DNA of 64,000 bases from JAVJUV01 sp047314965 (GTDB lineage Bacteria; Pseudomonadota; Alphaproteobacteria; Rhodobacterales; Rhodobacteraceae): NCBI RefSeq assembly GCF_047314965.1, contig NZ_JBLBVK010000058.1, forward strand, positions 62,001 to 126,000. Direction: 5' to 3'. The notes beneath the pieces are model-generated. The model saw only the letters and a program-made list of their open reading frames with translations, had not been told where the DNA came from and did not search any database. Positions 48,122-56,637 of the stretch are shown piece after piece. Every line of letters begins with the position of its first letter. Position 1 is the stretch's first letter. The position numbers and the translations under genes were made by a program.

Positions 48122-49861
48122 ATGAGCAACAAACGTAAGACTTACGACCAGTTGCGATCAGCGCGCTGGTTCGCACCCGATGACCTCAGGTCGATGGGTC
48201 ATCGTTCGCGCGCGATGCAGATGGGGCTTTCGGGCGAGGATTGGGATGGCAAACCAGTCATCGCGATCATCAATACCTGGTCGGATTTGTCGCCTTGTCA
48301 TCACCACCTGCGTGACCGTGCCGAGCACGTGAAGCGGGGGATCCTGCAGGCCGGCGGAATGCCTGCCGAGTTACCGGTGCACGACTTCTCCGAGCAGTTT
48401 CTGAAGCCGACTTCGATGCTCTACCGCAACATGGGTGCGATGGAGGTCGAGGAAACGCTCCGGTCGCACCCAGTGGACGGGGTGGTTCTGATGGGCGGCT
48501 GCGACAAGTCAACTCCCGCGTTGGTCATGGGCGCGATCAGCATGGGGATTCCGTTCATCTTCCTGCCTGCCGGAGCCATGCTGCGCGGCAACTACGCCGG
48601 ACAGAAACTCGGGTCTGGCACTGATGTCTGGAAATACTGGGACGAAAGGCGCGCTGGCACCATCGGGAAAGAGGAGTGGGATGGCGTCCAGGGAGGCATC
48701 GCACGAAGCTACGGCACCTGCATGACCATGGGGACGGCATCGACGATGATGTCGATCGCCGAGGGTTTCGGGCTGACCTTGCCGGGAGCGTCCTCGATCC
48801 CCGCTCCGGACGCCGGCCACAAGCGGATGGCGGCGGCCTGCGGGCGGCGTATCGTCGAGATGGTCTGGGAAGACCTGACACCGGACAAGATCATAACCAA
48901 GGCAGCGACGCGCAATGCGTCGGTCGTGGCGATGGCAACGGGGTGTTCCACGAACGCGATCATTCACCTGATCGCCATGGCTCGCCGAGCGGGCGTGGAC
49001 TGGGGGCTGGATGACCTGGACCAGATCGGTCACGAGGTTCCGGTGATCGCCAATATCAGGCCGTCCGGCAAGGACTACCTGATGGAGGACTTCTTCTACG
49101 CAGGTGGCCTGCCCGCGTTGATGAAGGAGTTGGGCGACAAGCTGGACCTCTCGGTCACAACGGTCACTGGCAGAACGCTCGGCGAATGCATCGAGGGTGC
49201 AGTCAACTACAACGACGACGTGATCCGGCCCTTGTCGAACCCACTGTATCACGAAGGCTCCCTTGCGGTTCTGCGCGGCAACCTTGCGCCGGACGGTGCC
49301 GTGATCAAGCCTGCCGCGATGGATCCGAAATTCCAGAAACACAAGGGCCCCGCCATCGTTGCCGACAGCTATGCTGATCTCAAGATGATCATAAACGATC
49401 CCGACTACCCGATGACTCCTGATCATGTGCTGGTTTTGAGGAACGCCGGTCCGCAGGGCGGGCCGGGAATGCCGGAATGGGGCATGATCCCCATGCCACA
49501 AGCGCTTCTGAAGCAGGGGCATCGCGACATGCTGCGCCTCAGCGATGCGCGCATGTCTGGTACATCCTATGGTGCCTGCATCCTGCATGTGGCGCCCGAG
49601 GCCTACATCGGCGGTCCGCTGGCTCTGATCCGCACAGGTGATGTCATCGAAGTGGACGTGCCGAACCGGACACTGAATGTGGCGATCACCGACCAGGAAA
49701 TGGCCGACCGCCGTGCGGCCTGGACCCCGCCGGAACCTCGATACGAGCGCGGCTACGGCTGGATGTTCACCAAGCACATCGAGCAGGCTGACAAAGGTTG
49801 CGATTTCGACTTCCTGAAGACGGATTTCGGGGGGCCTGTACCCGAGCCCGAGATCTACTGA
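48122..49861 (+). CDS. araD: IlvD/Edd-family sugar-acid dehydratase (arabonate-type)
   Basis: 579 residues of the IlvD/Edd family. Fe-S ligands occur in LMGGCDKSTPALVMGA and GTCMTMGTASTMMS-like segments; a substrate region is MSGTSYGACILHVAPEA. The opening LRSARWFAPDDLRSMGHRSR and the neighbours (DapA-family and RraA-family genes) match L-arabonate/pentonate dehydratases more than branched-chain IlvD. It would dehydrate an aldonic acid to a 2-keto-3-deoxy acid. The stop overlaps the next ATG by one base. The gene symbol is by family similarity. Confidence 0.82.
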   Translation: MSNKRKTYDQLRSARWFAPDDLRSMGHRSRAMQMGLSGEDWDGKPVIAIINTWSDLSPCHHHLRDRAEHVKRGILQAGGMPAELPVHDFSEQFLKPTSMLYRNMGAMEVEETLRSHPVDGVVLMGGCDKSTPALVMGAISMGIPFIFLPAGAMLRGNYAGQKLGSGTDVWKYWDERRAGTIGKEEWDGVQGGIARSYGTCMTMGTASTMMSIAEGFGLTLPGASSIPAPDAGHKRMAAACGRRIVEMVWEDLTPDKIITKAATRNASVVAMATGCSTNAIIHLIAMARRAGVDWGLDDLDQIGHEVPVIANIRPSGKDYLMEDFFYAGGLPALMKELGDKLDLSVTTVTGRTLGECIEGAVNYNDDVIRPLSNPLYHEGSLAVLRGNLAPDGAVIKPAAMDPKFQKHKGPAIVADSYADLKMIINDPDYPMTPDHVLVLRNAGPQGGPGMPEWGMIPMPQALLKQGHRDMLRLSDARMSGTSYGACILHVAPEAYIGGPLALIRTGDVIEVDVPNRTLNVAITDQEMADRRAAWTPPEPRYERGYGWMFTKHIEQADKGCDFDFLKTDFGGPVPEPEIY

Positions 49862-50772
49862 TGCCAAGCCTTCAGCGAAGTCTGACCGGGATCTCGGGCA
49901 TCCTCGTTACGCCGTTCGACGAGGATGATCGGATCGCGCCCTCACATCTCGGACCGATCGTCGGTCGAGCAATCGATGCGGGCGTGCATGTTCTGACGGT
50001 CAATGGGAATACCGGAGAGTATTACGGGCTGACCGCGGACGAGGCTGAACGGATGGCCGAGTCTGTATGCGAAATGGTCTCCGGCCGTGTGCCCGTGATC
50101 GGTGGTGTCGGACGCTCGGTCAATGAGGCCGCGCGCCTCGCGGCGATATCGGCCAAGGCCGGCGTGTCCGCTTTGATGGTGCATCAACCACCCGATCCTT
50201 TCGTCAGTCCGCGCGGTCTAAAGGACTACATCAGCCGGATTTCTGACGCCGCGCCAGGCGTCCCGATCGTGCTTTACCTGCGCAACGACTCCATCGGGAC
50301 CAAGGCTATCGAGGCGCTTTGCCGTGTTCCGGCGGTTATCGGCGTCAAATGGGCCACGCCCAACCCGCTGAAACTCGCGGCGGCCAAGGCGGCCGCACCG
50401 GATCATGTTGTCTGGGTCGGCGGTCTGGCTGAAGTGTGGGCTCCGCCTTTCTACGCCGTAGGTGCACGCGGGTTCACCAGTGGCCTGATCAATGTCTGGC
50501 CCGAACATTCTGTCGCAATTCATGAGGCGTTGGAGCAGGGGAACAACGGCAAGGCCGCCCGACTGATCGAGGAAATGCGTGTCTTCGAAGATATCCGGTC
50601 CGAGGAGATGGGCGGTACGAACGTAACTGGGGTCAAATCGGCGCTCGCGATGCAAGGATTGTATTGCGGGCCTACCCGTCCACCCTCTGCTTGGCCGCTG
50701 ACGACCGATCAGGAACATCGGCTTCGTTCGTTCATGATCAGAAACAAGTTGGTCGAGGAGGCCGCGCAATGA
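49861..50772 (+). CDS. DapA-family (Schiff-base aldolase/dehydratase) protein
   Basis: 303 residues of the dihydrodipicolinate synthase/N-acetylneuraminate lyase TIM barrel. Seen: GISGILVTPFDEDDRIAPSH, TVNGNTGEYYGLTADEAERM and IGVKWATPNPLKLAAAKAAA with the Schiff-base Lys in GVKW. It should act on a 2-keto-3-deoxy sugar acid, as aldolase or dehydratase, following the upstream dehydratase. TGATG at 49859 couples the two, and it overlaps the RraA-like gene by ATGA. Confidence 0.88.
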   Translation: MPSLQRSLTGISGILVTPFDEDDRIAPSHLGPIVGRAIDAGVHVLTVNGNTGEYYGLTADEAERMAESVCEMVSGRVPVIGGVGRSVNEAARLAAISAKAGVSALMVHQPPDPFVSPRGLKDYISRISDAAPGVPIVLYLRNDSIGTKAIEALCRVPAVIGVKWATPNPLKLAAAKAAAPDHVVWVGGLAEVWAPPFYAVGARGFTSGLINVWPEHSVAIHEALEQGNNGKAARLIEEMRVFEDIRSEEMGGTNVTGVKSALAMQGLYCGPTRPPSAWPLTTDQEHRLRSFMIRNKLVEEAAQ

Positions 50773-51476
50773 GTGATGCGATTGAAAAACTCCGGACGGT
50801 TTCGGTGGCAACGCTGGCCACCGCGCTTTACAAGAGAGGTCTTCGGAACCAGGTGATTCAGGATGTCCGCCCGTTGTCGCCTAAGGGGCGGAATATGGTC
50901 GGCCCCGCATTTACCCTGCGCTACATGCCGGCTCGTGAAGATCGCAACACGCTGGCCGAGTTCCGAAACCCCAAACATCCGCAACGTCACGCAATTGAGA
51001 CCTGCCCTCCTGGGCATGTACTTGTGATGGATAGCCGCAAGGATGCGCGCGCGGCGAGCGCCGGCGATATCCTGATCACACGCCTCATGATGCGAGGAGG
51101 GGAGGGCGTTGTCACCGACGGCGGGTTCCGCGATGCGGCCACTATCTCTGAGTTGGACATGCGTGCCTATCACAACCGCCCGTCCAGCCCCACGAACCTG
51201 ACACTAAATGAAGCAATCGAAATCAACTGTCCGATTGGCTGTGGTGATGCGCCTGTCTTCCCGGGCGACATCATCGTCGGCGATGACGACAGCGTCATCG
51301 TGATCCCCGCACACCTGGCGGACGAGGTTGCCGACGAGGCGGTCGAGATGACGGCCTATGAGGATTTCGTCGCCGAACAAGTAAGGTTGGGCGAGACCAT
51401 CATCGGCTTGTACCCGGCAACGAAGGAAGAGAGCCTCACGAAGTTCGTGGAGTGGCGCAAGGCCAACGGGCGCTAG
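50769..51476 (+). CDS. RraA-family (HMG aldolase-like) protein
   Basis: 235 residues, RraA/4-hydroxy-4-methyl-2-oxoglutarate aldolase family. Metal/substrate motifs are MMRGGEGVVTDGGFRDA and GDIIVGDDDSVIVIP. Members are aldolases or decarboxylases for keto acids; the RNase E inhibitor role of E. coli RraA is unlikely in this catabolic setting. It is the third gene of a pathway unit with 4-nt overlap upstream and abuts the convergent SulP gene. Confidence 0.85.
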   Translation: MSDAIEKLRTVSVATLATALYKRGLRNQVIQDVRPLSPKGRNMVGPAFTLRYMPAREDRNTLAEFRNPKHPQRHAIETCPPGHVLVMDSRKDARAASAGDILITRLMMRGGEGVVTDGGFRDAATISELDMRAYHNRPSSPTNLTLNEAIEINCPIGCGDAPVFPGDIIVGDDDSVIVIPAHLADEVADEAVEMTAYEDFVAEQVRLGETIIGLYPATKEESLTKFVEWRKANGR

Positions 51477-53210
51477 TTATTCGGCTGCTTCTGCCTTGGC
51501 GCCATTGGTCAGTTCGCGCCATGCGTCGTATTGAGACATGAAGATCTGCCCGTTTAGTTCATCGGGGAAATGGCCGCGTTTCAACCGGTCCATGACCGGG
51601 CCTTTCACTTCCGACAAGTGTAGCCCGACGCCGATGTCGGTCAGCCATTCGTTCAGCGACTCGAGCGTTTCGAGCGCTGAGTAGTCGATTTCGTTGACTG
51701 CCGAACACATCAGCACAATGTTCTTGACCTTGCTGTTCTGCGCCAACCGGTCCCGGATGAGCGACTCCAGAAAGCGGGCGTTCACGAAATAAAGGCTTTC
51801 GTCAATCCGAAGCGTGAGAAGAGTCGGGTCGATCTCGACAGTATGACGGCGAATGTTTCGAAAGTGCTGGGTGCCAGGTACCAGCCCGACTTCGGCGACA
51901 TGGGGCCGCGATGTCTTGTAGAGATGCAGCGCCACCGAGATTAGAACGCCGGCCGAGACGCCGGCTTCCACGCCAAGGCCAAGCGTGAGCAGGATTGTCG
52001 AGAAGACCGCTGCGAAATCCGCTCGGGAATATCGCCAGGTGTGTTTCAGAATGGTCAGATCGACCAGGCTGAGAACCGCGACGATGATCGTCGCGGCCAA
52101 TGTCGCCGTCGGAAGAAAGTAGATCAGCGGCGTAAGCGCTACGGCAGCAAACGCGAGACCGATTGCGGTAAAGGCGCCCGCCGCCGGCGTTTCGGCGCCT
52201 GCGTCGAAATTGACCACGGAACGCGCGAAGCCGCCGGTCACCGGGTAGCCGCCGGAAAAGGCGGCCCCGATGTTTGCCGCTCCGAGGCCAATCAATTCCT
52301 GATCGGGGTCGATTCGCTGACGCTTTTTCGCGGCCAAGGTTTCGGCGACCGAGATCGACTCGACGAACCCGATGATCGAGATCAGCAGCGCCGGAAGGAA
52401 CAGCGCAGAGACAAGCTCAGGCGCGAAAGATGGCAGTGTGAATGGCGGAAGGCTCTGCGGGACGGAACCAACGATGCGAACCCCTTTCTCATCCAGGCCG
52501 AACACCCAGACGGCCAATGTCGTAAACACCACTGCCGCTACAGGACCGGCTTTCTGTGCGATGTCGGCAATTCGGGGTTCGGTACCCATCCCGATCAGGG
52601 TCCGCTTCATCCCTTTTCTTACCCAGAACAAGAAGGCTGTCGCGGCGATGCCGATGATCAGGGTGAGAATGTTCAGCTGGCCGAGGTTGTGAGAGAGACT
52701 CTCGACGATTTCGGGTAGCGTGTGGCCTGCCGCCGGAATTCCAAGGATATGTTTGAGCTGGCTGAACGCGATCAGAATTCCTGATGCGGTAATGAAGCCC
52801 GCGATAACGGGGTGACTGAGAAAGTTGGCGACAAAGCCCAACCGTAAAAGGCCCATTAGCAACAGCATCGTGCCGGAAAGGAGTGCAAGTGTCAGCGCCG
52901 CAACCGCATAGCCCGCGGTGCCCTGTGCCGCCACTTCGCCCACTGTCGCCGCGGTCATCAGAGAGACAACGGCCACCGGGCCGACCGCCAAGGCATTGGA
53001 GGTCCCGAAGGCCGCGTAGAGCAGGATCGGCACGATGGAAGCATATAGGCCCGCTTCCGGAGGCAATCCTGCCAGAAGCGCGTAAGCGAGAGATTGAGGA
53101 ATAAGCATGATCGTGACGATAACCGCCGCTATCAGGTCGCCTGATAGCTGGGCACGTCCATAGTTCTTCCCCCAAACCAGAATAGGCATGAGTGTTGTGA
53201 GTTTCCGCAT
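51477..53210 (-). CDS. SulP-family anion transporter with STAS domain
   Basis: 577 residues. The membrane domain (about 20-420) holds the family signature IAAVIVTIMLIPQSLAYALL near the start and ten to twelve further helices, including GAANIGAAFSGGYPVTGGFA. A cytosolic STAS domain (about 440-560: EIDPTLLTLRIDESLYFVNA, DYSALETLESLNEWL) follows. Transports sulfate, bicarbonate or dicarboxylates; which one cannot be read. It is flanked on its 5' side by an AT-rich region. Confidence 0.93.
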   Translation of the reverse strand: MRKLTTLMPILVWGKNYGRAQLSGDLIAAVIVTIMLIPQSLAYALLAGLPPEAGLYASIVPILLYAAFGTSNALAVGPVAVVSLMTAATVGEVAAQGTAGYAVAALTLALLSGTMLLLMGLLRLGFVANFLSHPVIAGFITASGILIAFSQLKHILGIPAAGHTLPEIVESLSHNLGQLNILTLIIGIAATAFLFWVRKGMKRTLIGMGTEPRIADIAQKAGPVAAVVFTTLAVWVFGLDEKGVRIVGSVPQSLPPFTLPSFAPELVSALFLPALLISIIGFVESISVAETLAAKKRQRIDPDQELIGLGAANIGAAFSGGYPVTGGFARSVVNFDAGAETPAAGAFTAIGLAFAAVALTPLIYFLPTATLAATIIVAVLSLVDLTILKHTWRYSRADFAAVFSTILLTLGLGVEAGVSAGVLISVALHLYKTSRPHVAEVGLVPGTQHFRNIRRHTVEIDPTLLTLRIDESLYFVNARFLESLIRDRLAQNSKVKNIVLMCSAVNEIDYSALETLESLNEWLTDIGVGLHLSEVKGPVMDRLKRGHFPDELNGQIFMSQYDAWRELTNGAKAEAAE

Positions 53211-53415
53211 TTCTGGACTTTCAAGAAATCAACACATATGAATATATATATTTTCATGATCTAGACAACCTCTGCGGCATTTACGCCTGGTATACGTCGA
53301 CCGCGTTAGGCTCTTGTTCTATGAACCTAAAATTTCTAGGGTTCTCAAAATTTTTGAATCCGAAATTTTGGCAGTCGAGCAAGCGCTCCAAATAGATTTT
53401 TGACGGGTTGAGAAT
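53211..53415. promoter_or_regulatory. AT-rich divergent promoter region with three phased AAATTT tracts
   Basis: This 205-bp gap between the SulP and Hint genes is much richer in A/T than the flanking DNA. It carries AATATATATATTTTC near 53238-53252 and AAATTT at 53331, 53349 and 53364 (spacing 18 and 15 bp). Short A/T tracts at near-helical spacing suggest intrinsic bend or binding by a nucleoid protein. Both divergent genes probably start from here. Confidence 0.5.
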
Positions 53416-54390
53416 TTGCCGACGACGTACACAGACCAATTTTTCCTTATGGATCCCGCAAACCCGCCTCCGGCCGGGTCGCTATTGACGGTCTCAGTCC
53501 AAACACTCACGGATCAAGACGACGATGGAGATATCGACCGTTTCAATGGTGATGCGATCAATGGTGTAGATATCGTCAATTCCTGGCCGGGCGACACGGT
53601 GACGATCAATGTCGATGGAGTCGAGATCACATATACAGGAATTACGTTCTACTTGCCGGGCGGCGTTCGTGTGTTTACCCCGACAGACGGGCAGGTCCTG
53701 CAGGAAGGAACTCTGGTCTCGACGACTTGGGTCAATTCGCAAGGTCCTCTGAACGTCGGCGATCTCGGGCCGCCATGTTTTGTGGAGGGAACTTTCATAG
53801 CGACCGCCCGCGGGCAGGTTCCCGTTGAAACATTGAGCGTGGGTGATCTGGCGGCGACCCTGGACCACGGATTTCAACCAATCAGGTGGATCGGGAAGCG
53901 TGCCCTTTCGAAATCCGAGTTGGAGAGGGACCCTTCTCTTGTGCCTGTGTGCATTCGCGCCAATACGCTTGCCCCGGGCGTTCCGCACTCCGATCTTCTC
54001 GTTTCGCAACAGCATCGGGTTTTCGTGCGGTCAAAGGTCGCCAAGCGCATGTTCGGCGTGCCGGAGATTCTGATTGCCGCCAAGCACTTGTGTGAATTGG
54101 ACGGCGTGGGGATCCTGAAACGAAATGACGGTGTTTGTTATTATCACATGCTCTTCGACCGCCACGAGGTGGTCGACTCCAACGGTGCTCTGAGCGAGTC
54201 CTTCTACACCGGACCGATGGCCTTGAAGGCACTTGATCGAGAAGCTCTGAACGAAGTTCTAAAACTGTTCCCGGAGTTGTCGCATCAGAGCCACCCGATC
54301 CTTCCCGCACGTCAATTCGTGCCGGGCAGGCTGGGTCGCAAGCTGGCCTCAAGACATTCTCGGAACGGGAAGCCACTCTTGACGGACTAA
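53416..54390 (+). CDS. Hint-domain (Hedgehog/intein-type) protein, TTG start
   Basis: 324 residues. N-terminal part (1-118) has VSVQTLTDQDDDGDIDRFNG, a Ca-binding-like Asp-rich motif. The Hint_2 domain begins at Cys121 (PPCFVEGTFIATARG), continues DHGFQPIRWIGKR and VSQQHRVFV. Such proteins are common in roseobacters, probably self-processing or secreted by type I systems; no C-terminal RTX signal is seen. TTG 53416 yields the family opening MPTTYTDQFFLMDPANPPPA. The ribosome site is weak, which leaves the start uncertain. Confidence 0.78.
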   Translation: MPTTYTDQFFLMDPANPPPAGSLLTVSVQTLTDQDDDGDIDRFNGDAINGVDIVNSWPGDTVTINVDGVEITYTGITFYLPGGVRVFTPTDGQVLQEGTLVSTTWVNSQGPLNVGDLGPPCFVEGTFIATARGQVPVETLSVGDLAATLDHGFQPIRWIGKRALSKSELERDPSLVPVCIRANTLAPGVPHSDLLVSQQHRVFVRSKVAKRMFGVPEILIAAKHLCELDGVGILKRNDGVCYYHMLFDRHEVVDSNGALSESFYTGPMALKALDREALNEVLKLFPELSHQSHPILPARQFVPGRLGRKLASRHSRNGKPLLTD

Positions 54391-54391
54391 T

Positions 54392-55189
54392 TCATCCCGC
54401 GTTTGCCCAACGCGCGTCGGCGATTTCTCTCAGGTCTTCGAATACCTGCCGGGTGCCGACGACGACACGGCCTCCGTGATCGATCATTCTGTCGGCGTCT
54501 TGGTCTTCGACGGCACCTCCGGCCTCTTGGATCAACAACTGTCCTGCAAGGCAGTCCCACGCATTCATGTGTTCTTCGACGTAGCCGAGAAGACGCCCGG
54601 CCGAAACATATGCCAGCGTCAGACCTCCCGAGGCATTGCGATGGAACATGGCGCCGCGCTCCAGCAGGTCCGAGATTACCGGAAGGACATTTCGCGCTTC
54701 GACCCGGTTTGAATAGCCGACCGAGATCGTGCCACTTTCGAGAGGTACGCCGTCTTTGGTCCGGATCGGCTTTCCGTTCAGGGTGGCACTTTTTCCACGT
54801 ATCGCGACGAATGTCTCGTTGTGACACGGGTCGTGAATGATGCCTATCTCTGTCTTCCCTTCGAAGACGCCCGCAAGGATCACGCACCAGACCGGTATGC
54901 CGTTGACGAAATTCGCTGTTCCGTCGATCGGATCGATCACCCAGCGAAACCCCGAACGGCTGGGGGCCGAGGCGTGCTCTTCGCCGACGATTCCGTCCTC
55001 TGGCCACGCAGAGGTCAAACGTTCGCGGATCAACAGCTCGACATTGCGATCCGCCTCGGTCACCCAATCCTGAGGTCCCTTGCTATCCAACGCAAGCGTT
55101 TCGCGCTTCCTGAAATAGTCCAGAGCCAGGGCACCGGCCTCGTGGCAGATGGCGATGGCGGTATCGACGTCGCGTTCGTGTGCGAGCAT
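54392..55189 (-). CDS. Inositol monophosphatase-family phosphatase
   Basis: 265 residues. Mg2+ motifs: GEEHASAPSRSGFRW, WVIDPIDGTANFVNGIPVW (DPIDGTANF), and NAWDCLAGQLLIQEAGGAV. Bacterial relatives are IMPases, SuhB, and HisN-type histidinol phosphatases; the last step of histidine synthesis is possible but not provable here. It ends 1 nt from the Hint stop, convergent. Confidence 0.88.
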   Translation of the reverse strand: MLAHERDVDTAIAICHEAGALALDYFRKRETLALDSKGPQDWVTEADRNVELLIRERLTSAWPEDGIVGEEHASAPSRSGFRWVIDPIDGTANFVNGIPVWCVILAGVFEGKTEIGIIHDPCHNETFVAIRGKSATLNGKPIRTKDGVPLESGTISVGYSNRVEARNVLPVISDLLERGAMFHRNASGGLTLAYVSAGRLLGYVEEHMNAWDCLAGQLLIQEAGGAVEDQDADRMIDHGGRVVVGTRQVFEDLREIADARWANAG

Positions 55190-55445
55190 TTTGGTCTCCG
55201 ATTGTCTCCGCAGCGGTCCCTACGAATGGCACGATCGCGTTAGGGAGCTATTAGCACGTTCAGTTCGACAGACGGTATGCTGGAATTCGGCGTACGGTCG
55301 CGTCACGTCATAAATCGGCAGGTACTATTCGCCATCCTGGACCATCTGGCGATAGATGGCATGCCATTCAATTCACTTCAATCGGCCCAAGGCTCCACGT
55401 TTGTCGTGGTTAACCGTTCAAATAGATTGTCATTTCTTGAAGTTT

Positions 55446-55520
55446 TGGAGCGGGCGATGAGATTCGAACTCACGACCCTTACCTTGGCAAGGTAATGCTC
55501 TACCCCTGAGCTACGCCCGC
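55446..55520 (-). tRNA. tRNA-Gly (anticodon GCC), CCA encoded
   Basis: The minus strand folds to a full cloverleaf. The acceptor is GCGGGCG/CGCCCGC, D arm TAGCTCAGGGGTAGAGC, anticodon loop CTTGCCAAG (GCC), and T arm with GTTCGAATC. A 3' CCA is encoded at 55448-55446 after discriminator T at 55449. It decodes GGC/GGU. It is a single gene between the phosphatase and the DUF2314 protein. Confidence 0.98.
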
Positions 55521-55603
55521 GTCCGATGGGTGAGGGGGAGATAAAAGCTCCGCGCGGTGGCTGCAAGTGGAAAAATGCAGATGGGAAGAAAATTCGACCG
55601 GCG

Positions 55604-56125
55604 TCACCAGCTGGCTGGCAGGGGAGCTTCGGAAAGATAGCCGCGGATCGCTTCGGCGCGCGCGGGCGACATGCGCGCCAGCATGACCCGTGTTGTGAAC
55701 GATCCGTACATCCGTCCGTCCTCGCCCAGTATGTACCAGTCCCGGATGTCGTCGACCCCGAAGGCGACAAGGTCGCCTGCCGCGTTCGGCATGTAGGCCG
55801 GCTGATTGGCCAGAAGGCCGGCGAAGCCGGTCTCGTCACGGACGAATGGCGCGACCCAGATCACCTCAGTGCGGCCTTCCGCTGTTTGAAACGCGACTTT
55901 CAGTCCGGTGTCGGGATGGGAGGTTCCGGTGTCGTCGAGAGCCACGTCCAGAAAGCGTCCAAGGCTGGCGCTGGCGGCGGTTTCGGCGGCGCTCATGGTG
56001 CTGTCACGCAAGGCATAGTCGATGACTGTATCTCGGCTTTCGCTGGCAGGTCCGGCGTTGGCCATGAGGCCGGTCGCAAGAATGAATGCAAGGCCTGCAA
56101 GGCGTCCCTTGGTTCTGGCGTGCAT
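55604..56125 (-). CDS. DUF2314-family secreted protein
   Basis: 173 residues. A signal peptide (MHARTKGRLAGLAFILATGL..NAGPA) precedes a DUF2314 core: EVIWVAPFVRDETGFAGLLA, QPAYMPNAAGDLVAFGVDDI and RDWYILGEDGRMYGSFTTRV. YegJ-type proteins have no assigned role. ATG 56125 gives the signal peptide; longer readings upstream lack a good ribosome site. Confidence 0.8.
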   Translation of the reverse strand: MHARTKGRLAGLAFILATGLMANAGPASESRDTVIDYALRDSTMSAAETAASASLGRFLDVALDDTGTSHPDTGLKVAFQTAEGRTEVIWVAPFVRDETGFAGLLANQPAYMPNAAGDLVAFGVDDIRDWYILGEDGRMYGSFTTRVMLARMSPARAEAIRGYLSEAPLPASW

Positions 56126-56297
56126 GAACGTCTCCGCAATGATCCGGGGCCGAGAATTGGCGCGAAATGCGGCATGAGAACTGCGGAAACTGGGCGATTG
56201 CATGACGCGGGGTGCGGCCCCAACGACTGTTTCGCAGGCCAGAGTTAGCGACAGGTTAACGCGGTCATCGGGCAACGGGGCGTTTGTCGGGCGGTGG

Positions 56298-56327
56298 AAG
56301 GGGCAAAATGGTTAATGCCCCTTTTTT
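56298..56327 (+). terminator. Rho-independent terminator with no upstream gene on its strand
   Basis: AAGGGGCA (56298-56305) pairs with TGCCCCTT (56316-56323) around a 10-nt loop and runs into TTTTTT (56322-56327). The nearest gene on the left is on the opposite strand and points away, so this may end an unannotated small RNA from the 56126-56297 interval. Confidence 0.7.
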
Positions 56328-56352
56328 GTCTGCGTCCGGGGCGCGGGGCGCC

Positions 56353-56391
56353 GTCGGCAAAGCGTCCGCAACACGTCGGCAAAGCGTATGG
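56353..56391 (-). repeat. Dispersed 22-bp tandem repeat, copy 2 (inverted)
   Basis: On the minus strand, GCCATACGCTTTGCCGACG is followed 22 bp later by GGACGCTTTGCCGAC. It matches the plus-strand copy at 45157-45194 in unit length and sequence, with differences mainly in the spacer TGTTGC versus CATTGC. Some similarity seems to extend on the side of the CATAC end. Confidence 0.85.
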
Positions 56392-56540
56392 CATCCATAT
56401 GGACAGCTTTCGACGAAACCCAAGATGCTGTGGCAGCGTTAACTCTGATTACCGCTTCGTCGACGATGAGGCCGCAACTCCAGCAAGGCCATCGGACAAG
56501 CCCGAAAATCAAAATAATACATTCTGTCTTCGATATATAA

Positions 56541-56554
56541 TTGATGCGGATCAA
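56541..56554 (+). promoter_or_regulatory. FNR-type box upstream of the cytochrome c gene
   Basis: TTGATGCGGATCAA is a perfect TTGAT-N4-ATCAA site, the consensus for FNR/FnrL-family regulators, 84 bp upstream of the cytochrome ATG. An exact match in an A/T-rich promoter in front of a respiratory-type gene makes oxygen-responsive control likely. The regulator gene is not within this window. Confidence 0.75.
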
Positions 56555-56637
56555 TGCGCGCGGTTCCGGAGTCCGCAAGCATTGATTTGTTCGCAGACTT
56601 TCCGAGTCCGCGAAAATTCAGCCTTTGGGAGGAGATC

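Larger units (their letters stand above)
56126..56637. other. 512-bp intergenic region with orphan terminator and dispersed repeat
   Basis: No gene is credible here. The gap holds a plus-strand terminator (56298-56327) not preceded by a plus-strand gene, the second copy of the 22-bp dispersed repeat (56353-56391), and a TTGAT-N4-ATCAA-like stretch (TTGATGCGGATCAA) at about 56541-56554, upstream of the cytochrome gene. The region from 56440 to 56590 is unusually A/T rich. Confidence 0.55.

Noticed and set aside
55277..55495. 72-codon plus-strand ORF ending MRFELTTLTLAR
   Set aside because: Its C-terminus is the translated complement of tRNA-Gly, a well-known false-gene pattern.
55378..55839. 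153-codon minus-strand ORF containing GRSSGVEHYLAKVRVVSSN
   Set aside because: This peptide is the translation of tRNA-Gly itself; the frame also conflicts with the DUF2314 gene.
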